A DNA stretch of 64,000 bases, taken from the NCBI RefSeq assembly GCF_030123365.1, contig NZ_CP126107.1, forward strand, positions 419,501 through 483,500. The letters run 5' to 3'. Of this stretch, positions 8,879 through 18,673 are shown piece after piece. This DNA comes from Neobacillus sp. SuZ13 (GTDB taxonomy: Bacteria; Bacillota; Bacilli; Bacillales; Cytobacillaceae). The position numbers and the translations under genes are program-made. Position 1 is the first letter of the stretch, and every line of letters starts with the position of its first letter. The notes below the pieces were generated by a model. It saw nothing but the letters and a program-made list of their open reading frames with translations. It was not told the DNA's origin and did not search any database.

Positions 8879-10267
8879 ATGAGCAGAATCGTACCGGTTA
8901 ATAAAAATGATTTTATAGATGTAGTGTTTGAAGATTTAACCCATGATGGGTCGGGTGTAGCCAAGATTGATGGCTACCCGTTATTTGTTCCCAATGGACT
9001 GCCTGGCGAAAAGGCAAAAGTGAAGGTCATTAAGACGGGTAAAGGGTATGGATTTGGGCGGTTGGTGGAGCTTTATGAAAAAAGCCCTGACCGGGTCGAG
9101 ATTGAGAGCAGTGATATTCATAAATATGGAGGCTGCCAGCTCGAGCATATTAGTTATGAAGGTCAGCTAAAGTACAAGGAAAACCAAGTTCGTCAGGTAC
9201 TTACACGGATCGGTAAACTAGAGGATGTCGTTGTACATCCCATTTTAGGAATGGACCAGCCCTTTCATTACCGCAACAAGGCACAGGTGCCAGTGGGGGA
9301 AAAGGACGGCAAACTAATTGCTGGCTTTTTTAAACCAAGAAGCCATGAAATTGTTGATACGAACGAAAGTGTCATTCAACTGCCTGAAATTAATGAGGCA
9401 GTAAAGACGGTGAAGGAAATTTGCAGTGAGTTAGGGATTCTTGCCTATCATGAGGAATCACATAAAGGTGTGCTAAGACACATTATGGCCCGATATGGTA
9501 AGCAAACAGGCGAACTTATGGTGGTCATTATCACAAGGACGGCTGACCTTCCGCATAAAGACAAGCTAGTGGAGCAAATAGTAGCGCGGCTCCCGAAGAT
9601 AAAGTCGATTATCCATAATGTGAATTCCAAACGGACCAACGTGATTATGGGGGCGACAACGAACGTGTTATGGGGGAACGAAGTCATATACGACTATATC
9701 GGCGATGTGAAATTCGCAATTTCAGCCCTGTCCTTCTATCAGGTTAATCCTGTTCAAACAAAGGTTTTATATGATAAGGCGCTTGAATACGCGGATCTTA
9801 GCGGAGAAGAAAGTGTGATTGATGCCTATTGCGGGATCGGGACGATTTCTTTATTTTTAGCACAAAAGGCACGGAAGGTATTTGGTGTAGAGGTAGTTCC
9901 AGAGGCGATTGAGGATGCCAAGCGAAATGCCGCATTAAACGGAATGGATAATACCGAGTTTGCTGCTGGGGAAGCCGAGGTTGTCATTCCAAAGTGGTAT
10001 AAAGAAGGGAATGTCGCTGATGTCTTGGTCGTTGATCCGCCACGTAAAGGCTGCGACGAGGCTTTGCTGCAAACGATCATCGAGATGAAGCCGAAAAAAG
10101 TCGTTTATGTATCCTGTAATCCAGCTACCCTGGCGAGGGACCTGCGGATATTGGAGGACGGAGGATACAAAACGGTGGAAGTGCAGCCAGTTGATATGTT
10201 TCCGATGACGACGCACGTCGAATGCGTCTCGGTTATGATTTTAAAAGAAGAGGCAGGAACCAAGTAA
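8879..10267 (+). CDS. rlmCD: 23S rRNA (uracil-C5)-methyltransferase, RlmCD-type
   Basis: A 462-residue SAM-dependent rRNA m5U methyltransferase with an N-terminal TRAM domain (about 8-65), a central RNA-binding region and a C-terminal Rossmann domain. The SAM motif reads [14 protein letters not shown], followed by [10 protein letters not shown] and the catalytic Cys413 in [12 protein letters not shown]. Only the last cysteine of the RumA-type iron-sulfur site is present (KYGGCQLEH), so a 4Fe-4S cluster is unlikely. I start at ATG 8879, which has AAAGGAAG before it; the in-frame start 45 bases earlier lacks a ribosome site. An extended -10 (TGTTACAAT, about 8837-8845) lies upstream. Confidence 0.9.
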   Translation: MSRIVPVNKNDFIDVVFEDLTHDGSGVAKIDGYPLFVPNGLPGEKAKVKVIKTGKGYGFGRLVELYEKSPDRVEIESSDIHKYGGCQLEHISYEGQLKYKENQVRQVLTRIGKLEDVVVHPILGMDQPFHYRNKAQVPVGEKDGKLIAGFFKPRSHEIVDTNESVIQLPEINEAVKTVKEICSELGILAYHEESHKGVLRHIMARYGKQTGELMVVIITRTADLPHKDKLVEQIVARLPKIKSIIHNVNSKRTNVIMGATTNVLWGNEVIYDYIGDVKFAISALSFYQVNPVQTKVLYDKALEYADLSGEESVIDAYCGIGTISLFLAQKARKVFGVEVVPEAIEDAKRNAALNGMDNTEFAAGEAEVVIPKWYKEGNVADVLVVDPPRKGCDEALLQTIIEMKPKKVVYVSCNPATLARDLRILEDGGYKTVEVQPVDMFPMTTHVECVSVMILKEEAGTK

Positions 10268-10292
10268 GGGATTTCCTGCCTCTACCACAAAC

Positions 10293-10328
10293 AAGGAGTT
10301 ACTCCCTAAATGGAGAAACTCCTTTTTC
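10293..10328 (+). terminator. Terminator of rlmCD
   Basis: AAGGAGTT pairs with AACTCCTT around an inner ACTCC/GGAG stem, followed by TTT. From here to the promoter at 10559 I see only AT-rich sequence with no gene. Confidence 0.75.
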
Positions 10329-10558
10329 CCATTTAGTTTTATTTTTAGAACTTATACTTCAATTTTTCTTTTTCAAAACTACTTTCATTTCTCTCAAATC
10401 ATCCCCATTCGAAGCCCTTACTTGTGTTTACTTCTAAGTTTTACTTAGTCAGAGTGTTCCCATAATAAGTATAGTCTACCGTATACTAATCTTCGAAAAT
10501 CAATAGCTTTTTTATTTTAATTTATATTTTAAAATTTTCGCAATTCTTTAAATTTATA

Positions 10559-10587
10559 TTGTAAATTGGTAAAAAAGCACATATAAT
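10559..10587 (+). promoter_or_regulatory. Sigma-A promoter of the DeoR-family gene
   Basis: TTGTAA (10559-10564), a 17-base spacer and a perfect TATAAT (10582-10587). Confidence 0.7.
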
Positions 10588-10589
10588 CA

Positions 10590-10641
10590 AAAATGAGCAT
10601 AAAACGTCAAATTCATTCAAAAGTGAGCTAAAACAGTCAAA
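10590..10641 (+). promoter_or_regulatory. Two direct repeats, probable operator of the DeoR-family regulator
   Basis: GAGCATAAAACGTCAAA (10595-10611) and GAGCTAAAACAGTCAAA (10625-10641) are near-identical direct repeats 30 bases apart, about three helical turns, starting right after the -10 box. Binding there would block transcription, so autorepression is the simplest reading. Confidence 0.5.
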
Positions 10642-10677
10642 CGGCGCATTTTAAATGAATGGGAGGGAAACAATTCT

Positions 10678-11439
10678 GTGTACGGTATAGAAAGAAAGTC
10701 GGCCATACTAGAGTTACTAAACAAGAATGCTAGAGTAGATGTACAAGAATTAAGTCAACACTTCGACTTGTCTGAATCAACAATTCGTAGGGACTTAAAG
10801 GAACTAGAGGAAGCACAATTGTTAAAAAGAACGCATGGTGGGGCTGTCTTGTTCAAAAGTGTAACCTTCGAACCGACTTACATTGAGAAAGAAGTGCAGT
10901 TTCAAAAAGAGAAAAGGGCTATTGCAAAGGAAGCGGCTAAGCTTATTGAGAACGGTGAAAGTATCTTGCTCGATTCGGGTACGACAACTTATTATCTTGC
11001 TCAAGAACTAAGAAACTTTTCTAGCTTACAGGTAGTTACCAATTCAATATTATGTGCCAACGAATTAAAGGATGTATCGGGAATTGAAGTCTTATTATGT
11101 GGTGGTTCTCTGCGTTCAGAAACACTAGCGTTGGTAGGTCCATTGGCTGAAAACAGCTTTAATCAAATTTGTGTAGACAAATCGTTTATTGCTACGAATG
11201 GCGTTGATGTAGAAAATGGCTTAACCACCCCAAATTTAACTGAGGCATCAACGAAAAGGAAGATGATTGATTGTGCGGAAAAGGTTATTCTCATCACTGA
11301 TCATACCAAAATAGGTCAAGTAAGCTTTGCGAAGTTTGCGGAGATTCATGAGGTAAATTATTTAATAACCGATAGTGCCGCAAAAAAGACTGTGCTTAGC
11401 CGCATTGAGGAATCAGGAGTTTCTGTTCGCGTAGTCTGA
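10678..11439 (+). CDS. DeoR/GlpR-family transcriptional regulator
   Basis: A 253-residue DeoR-family repressor. The N-terminal winged helix-turn-helix (residues about 5-55) contains LSESTIRRDLKELEEAQLLKR and the following THGGA family signature. The C-terminal phosphosugar-sensing domain has the LDSGTTTYYLAQEL phosphate-binding motif and the late DHTKIG motif. The start is GTG 10678 with GGGAGG about 12 bases upstream. It precedes the RbsBAC-type importer in the same direction, so it probably controls sugar uptake in response to a phosphorylated sugar. Confidence 0.88.
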   Translation: MYGIERKSAILELLNKNARVDVQELSQHFDLSESTIRRDLKELEEAQLLKRTHGGAVLFKSVTFEPTYIEKEVQFQKEKRAIAKEAAKLIENGESILLDSGTTTYYLAQELRNFSSLQVVTNSILCANELKDVSGIEVLLCGGSLRSETLALVGPLAENSFNQICVDKSFIATNGVDVENGLTTPNLTEASTKRKMIDCAEKVILITDHTKIGQVSFAKFAEIHEVNYLITDSAAKKTVLSRIEESGVSVRVV

Positions 11440-11484
11440 CTTTTCCCCCAACGTAAGGATCTAATATCAGATAAAATTAAAAAG

Positions 11485-11512
11485 TGAAGGCGTTTAAATG
11501 AAAGCGTTTTAA
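11485..11512 (+). promoter_or_regulatory. Two abutting cre-like 14-mers
   Basis: TGAAGGCGTTTAAA (11485-11498) and TGAAAGCGTTTTAA (11499-11512) are adjacent direct repeats. The second matches the cre consensus at 13 of 14 positions, the first with two mismatches. They lie in the 387-base gap before the sugar-binding protein gene. CcpA is the likely ligand; a LacI-type regulator is the alternative. Confidence 0.5.
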
Positions 11513-11700
11513 AGAAATATCCACATCATTTTTAGGGGGTGGTGCTTATAGAGTTGTGAAAATAAAAGAAGGAGATTTTAATCGTTTAAATTACTTTTTC
11601 TTTGGGAGAGAAAATGAAAGAATCACAAAAAAGGTTACGAATTAGGGCAACCACGACCAAATGGAAAAAAGCCCCAAATCATAACCCTGCCTGAGTATAT

Positions 11701-11722
11701 CTAAAATTAATACTAATTTTAG
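11701..11722. promoter_or_regulatory. AT-rich perfect inverted repeat
   Basis: CTAAAATTA and TAATTTTAG form perfect 9-bp arms around ATAC, about 105 bases before the binding-protein gene. It could be an operator or a weak hairpin. The rest of the 11440-11826 gap holds a 26-codon ORF with a GGGAG site (ATG about 11614) that I do not call. Confidence 0.35.
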
Positions 11723-11826
11723 CACTCATTTTTATAATACGAAATTACAGATTTTTTTACAAGAATTGTGTTTTGCTAGAAGTATTTATTACTTTACATA
11801 ACTATATTTAGGAGGAATTACAAACG

Positions 11827-12795
11827 ATGAAAAACTTTAAAATTTTTAACATAGTATTATTAATTTTAACTTTATGCTTTTTAGGTGCATGCAGTAATAA
11901 TGAAAGCGCTTCTAATTCTGGTAAAACAGATGACAAGTCTAATACTGAAAAAAAGCTAAAGATTGGTTTAACAGTTCCAAATTTAAGTAATCCATTCTTT
12001 GTAGCAATGTCTAAAGGGGCTAAAGAAGTTGCTTCTAAGTATAATGCTGAAGTAACGACTGTAAGTGCCGATCAAGATCTTGCTAAACAAACTGCACAAA
12101 TTGAAGACTTTATCACAAAAAAAGTTGATTTAATATTATTAAGCCCATTTGATTCTGCTGGCATTGCTGGTGCAGTTAGTGAGGCAAAAGCAGCAGGTAT
12201 TCCGGTTGTTGCTCTTGATGGATTTGCAGAAGGTGGCATTGACACAGTGGTTATGTCTGATAACGTTCAAGCAGGTAAATTAGCTGCGGAGTACCTTGTT
12301 AAACAACTTAATGGAAAAGGTAATATTGTTATTATTGATGGACCTCCTGTTTCAGCAGTGACAGACCGAATTAAAGGTTTTAACGAAGTAATTAAAAAAT
12401 ATCCAGAGATCAAGGTTGTTGCTAAACAAAATGGTGAGGGTAATCGTGAAAAGGCTCTTACCGTAATGGAAGGGACACTAACAGCAAACAAAAAAATCGA
12501 TGCAGTATTTACAATAAATGATGAAGAGGCTGTTGGAGTACAAATTGCTCAAGAACAAGCTAGTAGACAAAAGGAATTCTTTGTCGTAAGTGTTGACGGT
12601 GCGCCTTCTGCTGTTGATGCGCTGAAAAAAGGCGGAAGCTTTGCTGGTACTTCAGCACAATTCCCAAATCAAATGGTTATTGATGGTGTTGCCTTAGCAT
12701 TAAAAGTCATTGATGGAAAGAAAGTTGACTCAAAAGTTCTTATTCCAACTAAATTTATCACTAAAGATAATGTTAATTCCTATAGTGGCTGGTAA
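11827..12795 (+). CDS. Sugar ABC transporter substrate-binding lipoprotein, RbsB type
   Basis: A 322-residue lipoprotein with lipobox LGAC and lipidated Cys22, a low-complexity linker to about residue 42, then a periplasmic-binding-protein type 1 fold (IGLTVPNLSNPFFVAMSKGAK onward). The pattern matches ribose, allose and related sugar-binding proteins. An AGGAGG site lies 10 bases upstream. It is followed by the matching ATPase and permease. No rbsD or rbsK is present, so the actual sugar is open. Confidence 0.88.
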   Translation: MKNFKIFNIVLLILTLCFLGACSNNESASNSGKTDDKSNTEKKLKIGLTVPNLSNPFFVAMSKGAKEVASKYNAEVTTVSADQDLAKQTAQIEDFITKKVDLILLSPFDSAGIAGAVSEAKAAGIPVVALDGFAEGGIDTVVMSDNVQAGKLAAEYLVKQLNGKGNIVIIDGPPVSAVTDRIKGFNEVIKKYPEIKVVAKQNGEGNREKALTVMEGTLTANKKIDAVFTINDEEAVGVQIAQEQASRQKEFFVVSVDGAPSAVDALKKGGSFAGTSAQFPNQMVIDGVALALKVIDGKKVDSKVLIPTKFITKDNVNSYSGW

Positions 12796-12898
12796 TTGAC
12801 TTCCCTCTAGTGGAGGTAAAATATGGTGCTCTCTTTGGAGCACTATATTTATATCTAAGTAAAATAGGGCTTAAAAAGAGACTTAGGGAGTGGCGCTA

Positions 12899-14461
12899 AT
12901 GGCAGTATTTCAGGTTCAAGAACAAATAAATCGTCGTCTACCAGAGAGTCAGTTACCCATCCTTAGGATGAAGGCGGTTACGAAGAAATTTTCCGGTGTT
13001 AAGGTGTTGCAAAACGTTAATATCGAACTCTATAAAGGGGAAGTTCATGCCTTGATGGGGGAGAATGGTGCAGGGAAATCTACGTTAATGAAGATCATGG
13101 CTGGTGTGTATCAGCCTGATGGAGGAACAATTGAATATAAAAGTCAAGAAGTACATTGGAATAATCCAATGGAGGCAAGAAATAAAGGGATCAGTGTTAT
13201 TCACCAAGAAATAAGCCTTTCACCTAATTTGTCCATTGGTGAGAATATTATGATGGGGACAACATTTAAGAAAAATAGGCTGGGCCTAATAAATTGGAAT
13301 GATATTTATGAAAGTGCGGCCCAAGTATTAAAATCCATAGGATCTTCCTTGGATCCTCGAGCGGATGTTTCCACCTTAAGTGTGGCCCAGCAACAAATGG
13401 TAGAAATTGCTCGAGCCTTATCACTTAACTCTGAGATTTTAATTATGGATGAACCAACGGCATCTCTGACAGATAAAGAAATAGAAAAGCTTTTTGGCAT
13501 CATTGAAGAATTAAGAAGAAAAGGCGTAGCTATTGTTTATATCTCTCATCGAATGGATGAGATTTTTAAAATTTCAAATCGCTTTACAGTTCTTAGGGAC
13601 GGTCATTGGGTTACAAGTGGACCAATTTCGGTTACAAATCCTGAGAATCTAGTAAAACTTATGGTAGGAAGAGAGTTAAATGAGCTATTTGTAAGAGAAA
13701 GAATCGAAAGTATTGATAGGTCTGAACAAAAACCTGTCCTTGAGTTAAAAAATGTCTCTGACAAGAAGTTTGTAAAGGGGATATCGATGAAAATCTACCC
13801 TGGAGAAATTGTGGGCTTAGCAGGCCTTGTCGGTGCGGGACGGACTGAGCTGGTAAGAACAATCTTTGGATTATCCGAACTGTCAGAGGGTCAAATAATT
13901 TTGGATGGCCAGGAGGTTCATATAAAAAGTCCTATTGACGCAATAAAACTTGGCATTGCTCATGTTCCTGAGAGCAGGAAGGAACAGGGGTTATTACCAA
14001 ATTTATCTGTAAAAGAAAATATACTGATGGCACAATTGCCAACCTATCGTAAATTTAAACTATTGCAGTATAAGCAAATGAATCGTGATGCGGATCGATA
14101 CATTAAAGAACTTGGAGTAAGAACGGCATCAAAGGAACAAAATGTTATGGGCCTTAGCGGAGGAAATCAACAAAAGGTTGTTATTGCTAAATGGTTATCT
14201 ATAGGTCCTAAAATACTGCTGCTTGACGAACCGACCCGGGGTGTAGACATAGGTGCAAAGACTGAGATTCATAAAATCATAACTAAATTAGCAGAACAAG
14301 GGCTTGCTGTATTGATGATTTCTTCTGAATTACCAGAAGTATTAGGAGTTAGTGATCGGATTTTAGTGATTCATGAGGGGAAACTCAGAGCTGAACTATC
14401 TCGTGATGAAGCTACACAAGAAAAAATTATGTACTATGCTACAGGAGAGGTTAAACAATGA
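12899..14461 (+). CDS. Sugar ABC transporter ATP-binding protein, RbsA type (two ATPase domains)
   Basis: A 520-residue tandem ATPase. The first half has Walker A GENGAGKST (54-62) and signature LSVAQQQMVEIARAL. The second half has the degenerate Walker A GLVGAGRTE usual for RbsA-type proteins, with signature LSGGNQQKVVIAKWL and LLLDEPTRGVD. I start at ATG 12899, 8 bases after AGGGAG; the earlier GTG 12890 overlaps that site. It overlaps the permease gene by 4 bases (ATGA). Confidence 0.9.
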   Translation: MAVFQVQEQINRRLPESQLPILRMKAVTKKFSGVKVLQNVNIELYKGEVHALMGENGAGKSTLMKIMAGVYQPDGGTIEYKSQEVHWNNPMEARNKGISVIHQEISLSPNLSIGENIMMGTTFKKNRLGLINWNDIYESAAQVLKSIGSSLDPRADVSTLSVAQQQMVEIARALSLNSEILIMDEPTASLTDKEIEKLFGIIEELRRKGVAIVYISHRMDEIFKISNRFTVLRDGHWVTSGPISVTNPENLVKLMVGRELNELFVRERIESIDRSEQKPVLELKNVSDKKFVKGISMKIYPGEIVGLAGLVGAGRTELVRTIFGLSELSEGQIILDGQEVHIKSPIDAIKLGIAHVPESRKEQGLLPNLSVKENILMAQLPTYRKFKLLQYKQMNRDADRYIKELGVRTASKEQNVMGLSGGNQQKVVIAKWLSIGPKILLLDEPTRGVDIGAKTEIHKIITKLAEQGLAVLMISSELPEVLGVSDRILVIHEGKLRAELSRDEATQEKIMYYATGEVKQ

Positions 14462-15435
14462 ATACAAACTTACAAACGTCAAGTCCATCCGTAGTTTCAT
14501 TCAGGGAACGGTCAAAACAGATTTTTAATCAGCTGGGCATGGTAATCATTCTTGCCTTATTAATCATCGTTATGATTATTGTTGCACCGAATTTCACGGA
14601 CTCAAGTAATATCTTAAACGTACTAAAGCAGAGTTCAATCACTGCTATTCTGGCAGCTGGGATGACTGTAGTTATATTAACAGGAGGAATTGATTTATCG
14701 GTAGGCTCAACCCTTGCATTAAGCGGTGTTATATCTGTATTACTATCAAATGCCGGAACTCCTCCAGTTATCGCTATGTTAGTAGGAGTTGCGGTAGGAT
14801 ATGTTGCTGGGGCTATTAATGGATTTTTAACAGCTGTACCTAAGTTGCCTGCCTTTATCGTGACGCTTGGAAGTATGACCTACCTGAGGGGGTTGGCTTA
14901 TGTTATAACCGGAGGATATCCTGTAGTTTTGGCATCAAAGCAGTTCAAATTCATTGGTGCAGGTGAAATTCTGGGGATTTCTACTCCTATTTATGTGATG
15001 GCAATTGTTTATATCATCATGATAACTGTTTTAAAGAATACGATGTTCGGGAGACATGTTTATGCTATTGGCGGTAATGAAGAAGCTGCACACCTTACAG
15101 GGATTAAAGTTAATCGCACCCTGATTAATGTATATTCCATCAGTGGCTTATTGGCCGGTGTTAGTGGCGTTGTGATGGCAGGACGTTTGTTCTCAGGGCA
15201 GCCCATGGTAGGAATAGGATTTGAGCTAGATGCGATAGCAGCTGTCGTACTAGGTGGTACTAGTTTTGTAGGGGGACGTGGCCGTATACAAGGAACTATC
15301 ATTGGGGTTTTGATTGTGGCTGTGTTAACGAATGGAATGACCTTACTTAACGTGGATTATTACTGGCAACAAGTTGTAAAAGGGATAGTTATTGTTATTG
15401 CCGTCCTTCTTGATAGATTACGAAGCAGAACTTAA
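14458..15435 (+). CDS. Sugar ABC transporter permease, RbsC type
   Basis: A 325-residue membrane protein with about ten hydrophobic segments and RbsC-family motifs (ILTGGIDLSVGS near residue 80, HVYAIGGNEEAAHLTGI near 200, VVLGGTSFVGGRG near 264). It follows the ATPase gene with ATGA overlap and completes a BAC importer for a pentose or hexose. A perfect hairpin closes the operon. Confidence 0.9.
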   Translation: MNTNLQTSSPSVVSFRERSKQIFNQLGMVIILALLIIVMIIVAPNFTDSSNILNVLKQSSITAILAAGMTVVILTGGIDLSVGSTLALSGVISVLLSNAGTPPVIAMLVGVAVGYVAGAINGFLTAVPKLPAFIVTLGSMTYLRGLAYVITGGYPVVLASKQFKFIGAGEILGISTPIYVMAIVYIIMITVLKNTMFGRHVYAIGGNEEAAHLTGIKVNRTLINVYSISGLLAGVSGVVMAGRLFSGQPMVGIGFELDAIAAVVLGGTSFVGGRGRIQGTIIGVLIVAVLTNGMTLLNVDYYWQQVVKGIVIVIAVLLDRLRSRT

Positions 15436-15454
15436 ATTAGTTCTTTCAAATAAC

Positions 15455-15480
15455 AAGCCAGAAGAGTAGTCTTCTGGCTT
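15455..15480 (+). terminator. Terminator-like hairpin of the sugar ABC operon
   Basis: AAGCCAGAAGA and TCTTCTGGCTT form perfect 11-bp arms around GTAG. There is no long T run after it. Confidence 0.6.
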
Positions 15481-15485
15481 AATAA

Positions 15486-15602
15486 ATTCTAGACATTGCC
15501 AAAACGAATGGCGTATTTGTTGAGAAAAAGGAGCTACAGGACGCTTTCAATAATAAGATTGAATTTTGTTTTATTGATCCAACTTTGGAGGAAATAAAAT
15601 AG
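15486..15602 (+). pseudogene. Possible C-terminal gene remnant
   Basis: A 38-codon frame is open from just after two stop codons to TAG at 15600. It reads like protein (IAKTNGVFVEKKELQDAF, then FCFIDPTLEEIK) but has no start codon or ribosome site. It looks like the tail of a lost gene; I cannot name the parent. Confidence 0.3.
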
Positions 15603-15728
15603 GCAAACAGTAAGTGGGGAATTTATTTTTACCTTATATCTAAACACGACTTTATTACTTTAAATAATATTATGTATTTCATTTTAACCGATACTCATAT
15701 ATAATGTAGCTTAAATGAATATAAATAA

Positions 15729-15828
15729 CTAGGGGTGTCCAATAAGTTGGGCTGAGAAAGAAACACGATGAAGTTTCTTGACTCTTGGGACCTGATCTGG
15801 ATCATACCAGCGTGGGGAAGTTAGAATA
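15729..15828 (+). ncRNA. TPP riboswitch (THI element) controlling thiC
   Basis: The conserved thi-box blocks are present in order: AGGGGTGTCC, GGGCTGAGA, a variable hairpin, GGGACCTGATCTGG, ATACCAGCGTGGGGA. It is followed by a terminator hairpin and thiC. Thiamine pyrophosphate binding should favour termination. Confidence 0.95.
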
Positions 15829-15866
15829 GACAATCTTCAATGCAACTATACTTCTGCATACATTTT

Positions 15867-17764
<1,898 letters not shown>

Positions 17765-17785
17765 CTTTCTTGGGAGGTTATTCGG

Positions 17786-17953
17786 ATGAATGTTCAAAAG
17801 ATTAAAGAGGAAATTACCCAAATGAAAACTAGCCTTGCTTTTTTAGAGGAGCGTTTAAAGGAGATTCAGCAAAATTGTGATCATCGTTTTGATGGCGATC
17901 AATATTATGAAAAATGTTTGAAGTGTTATAAGGTAAACGTATTATATTATTAA
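17786..17953 (+). CDS. 55-residue Cys/His protein downstream of thiC, unknown
   Basis: The gene starts 21 bases after thiC with a TGGGAGG site 8 bases before ATG 17786. The N-terminal 30 residues form a charged amphipathic helix (KIKEEITQMKTSLAFLEERL). The C-terminal half has Cys and His in NCDHRF and a CLKC pair, a pattern that could bind one zinc ion. It lies before the terminator and so belongs to the thiC transcript. I do not recognise it; a metal-linked accessory to ThiC or an unrelated small zinc protein are both possible. Confidence 0.65.
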   Translation: MNVQKIKEEITQMKTSLAFLEERLKEIQQNCDHRFDGDQYYEKCLKCYKVNVLYY

Positions 17954-18010
17954 ACAAAAAACTCGAAAAAAAACACTCTCAACAAGAGGGTATTAAAAAG
18001 ATAGCCATGT

Positions 18011-18046
18011 AACCTTACCTTGATTAATAATCGGGTAAGGTTTTTT
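18011..18046 (+). terminator. Terminator of the thiC operon
   Basis: AACCTTACC pairs with GGTAAGGTT, with an inner GATT/AATC pairing, followed by TTTTTT. Confidence 0.85.
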
Positions 18047-18083
18047 ATTTTTCTCAATAAAATTCCGTAGTAAAAACTATTAA

Positions 18084-18233
18084 TCACTTATTATTATTAC
18101 AAATGTAAGAGAAGGTAATTCGCCATTATTAGGATTTTTATATCACATTCCAGAAACAGGGCATGACTATGACTATTGTGAATATGATGAGGTATATCTT
18201 ACAGAATGTTTTTTAGAAGGCTCTGTTAAATAG
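18084..18233 (+). pseudogene. Remnant of a protein-coding gene (49 codons, no start)
   Basis: The frame is open from just after a TAA to TAG at 18231 and reads as convincing protein, with segments NSPLLGFLYHIPETGHDYDY and CEYDEVYLTECFLEGSVK. There is no ATG, GTG or TTG start with a ribosome site. It is most likely the 3' end of a lost gene of unknown family. Confidence 0.35.
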
Positions 18234-18303
18234 TATTGGTGATTTTCTCCTTAAATTAATAGAACTGGTTCGTTAGAAAGCGATAACAGTCTTCGTGGAA
18301 CTA

Positions 18304-18331
18304 GAAAACACCACTCTGAAGTGATGTTTTC
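18304..18331 (-). terminator. Terminator of sspH
   Basis: GAAAACA pairs with TGTTTTC and CACT with AGTG around CTGA, with one C/A mismatch. It lies just beyond the sspH stop on the minus strand. Confidence 0.6.
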
Positions 18332-18369
18332 TTAGAAACAATGCTTTCACTCGGAGGAAATTTACCTAA

Positions 18370-18549
18370 TCAATGTTCTACCAGGCTTGATACAGAAACA
18401 CTTTGTTTATTATTTGGTTCATCTAGAGGATGGATTGTAGTTGTTCCGTTTTGTTGATCTACATGCTCAATATAGATACGTGTTCCGTTATACGTTACAT
18501 TAGCCATAGTCGGTGAATTAGTAATTTCTTGTGCTCGTTGTACGTCCAT
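18370..18549 (-). CDS. sspH: Small acid-soluble spore protein, SspH type
   Basis: A 59-residue protein starting MDVQRAQEITNSP, with the VTYNGTRIYIEHV and IHPLDEPNNKQSVSV blocks typical of the H-type SASP family of Bacillus spores. I start at ATG 18549 because a near-perfect AAGGAGGT site lies 7 bases upstream; an ATG ten codons earlier would place that site inside the gene. Monocistronic. It supports a spore-forming host. Confidence 0.88.
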   Translation of the reverse strand: MDVQRAQEITNSPTMANVTYNGTRIYIEHVDQQNGTTTIHPLDEPNNKQSVSVSSLVEH

Positions 18550-18673
18550 GTCACGACCTCCTTTCCGTATTAAAGCCATTTTAAGTATTTCCTCTGAACT
18601 ACTTGTTATACGACTATTTTAGAAATGAAGTTATTTGATTACCTTTTTTTTACTGGTTCAGTCTGTTTATTCA

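Noticed and set aside
10222..10437. 71-codon plus-strand frame at the end of rlmCD
   Set aside because: It starts inside rlmCD, crosses its terminator and has no ribosome site or protein-like composition.
11614..11694. 26-codon frame with GGGAG before ATG in the gap before the sugar-binding gene
   Set aside because: Too short, no recognisable peptide features and no attenuator structure linked to it.
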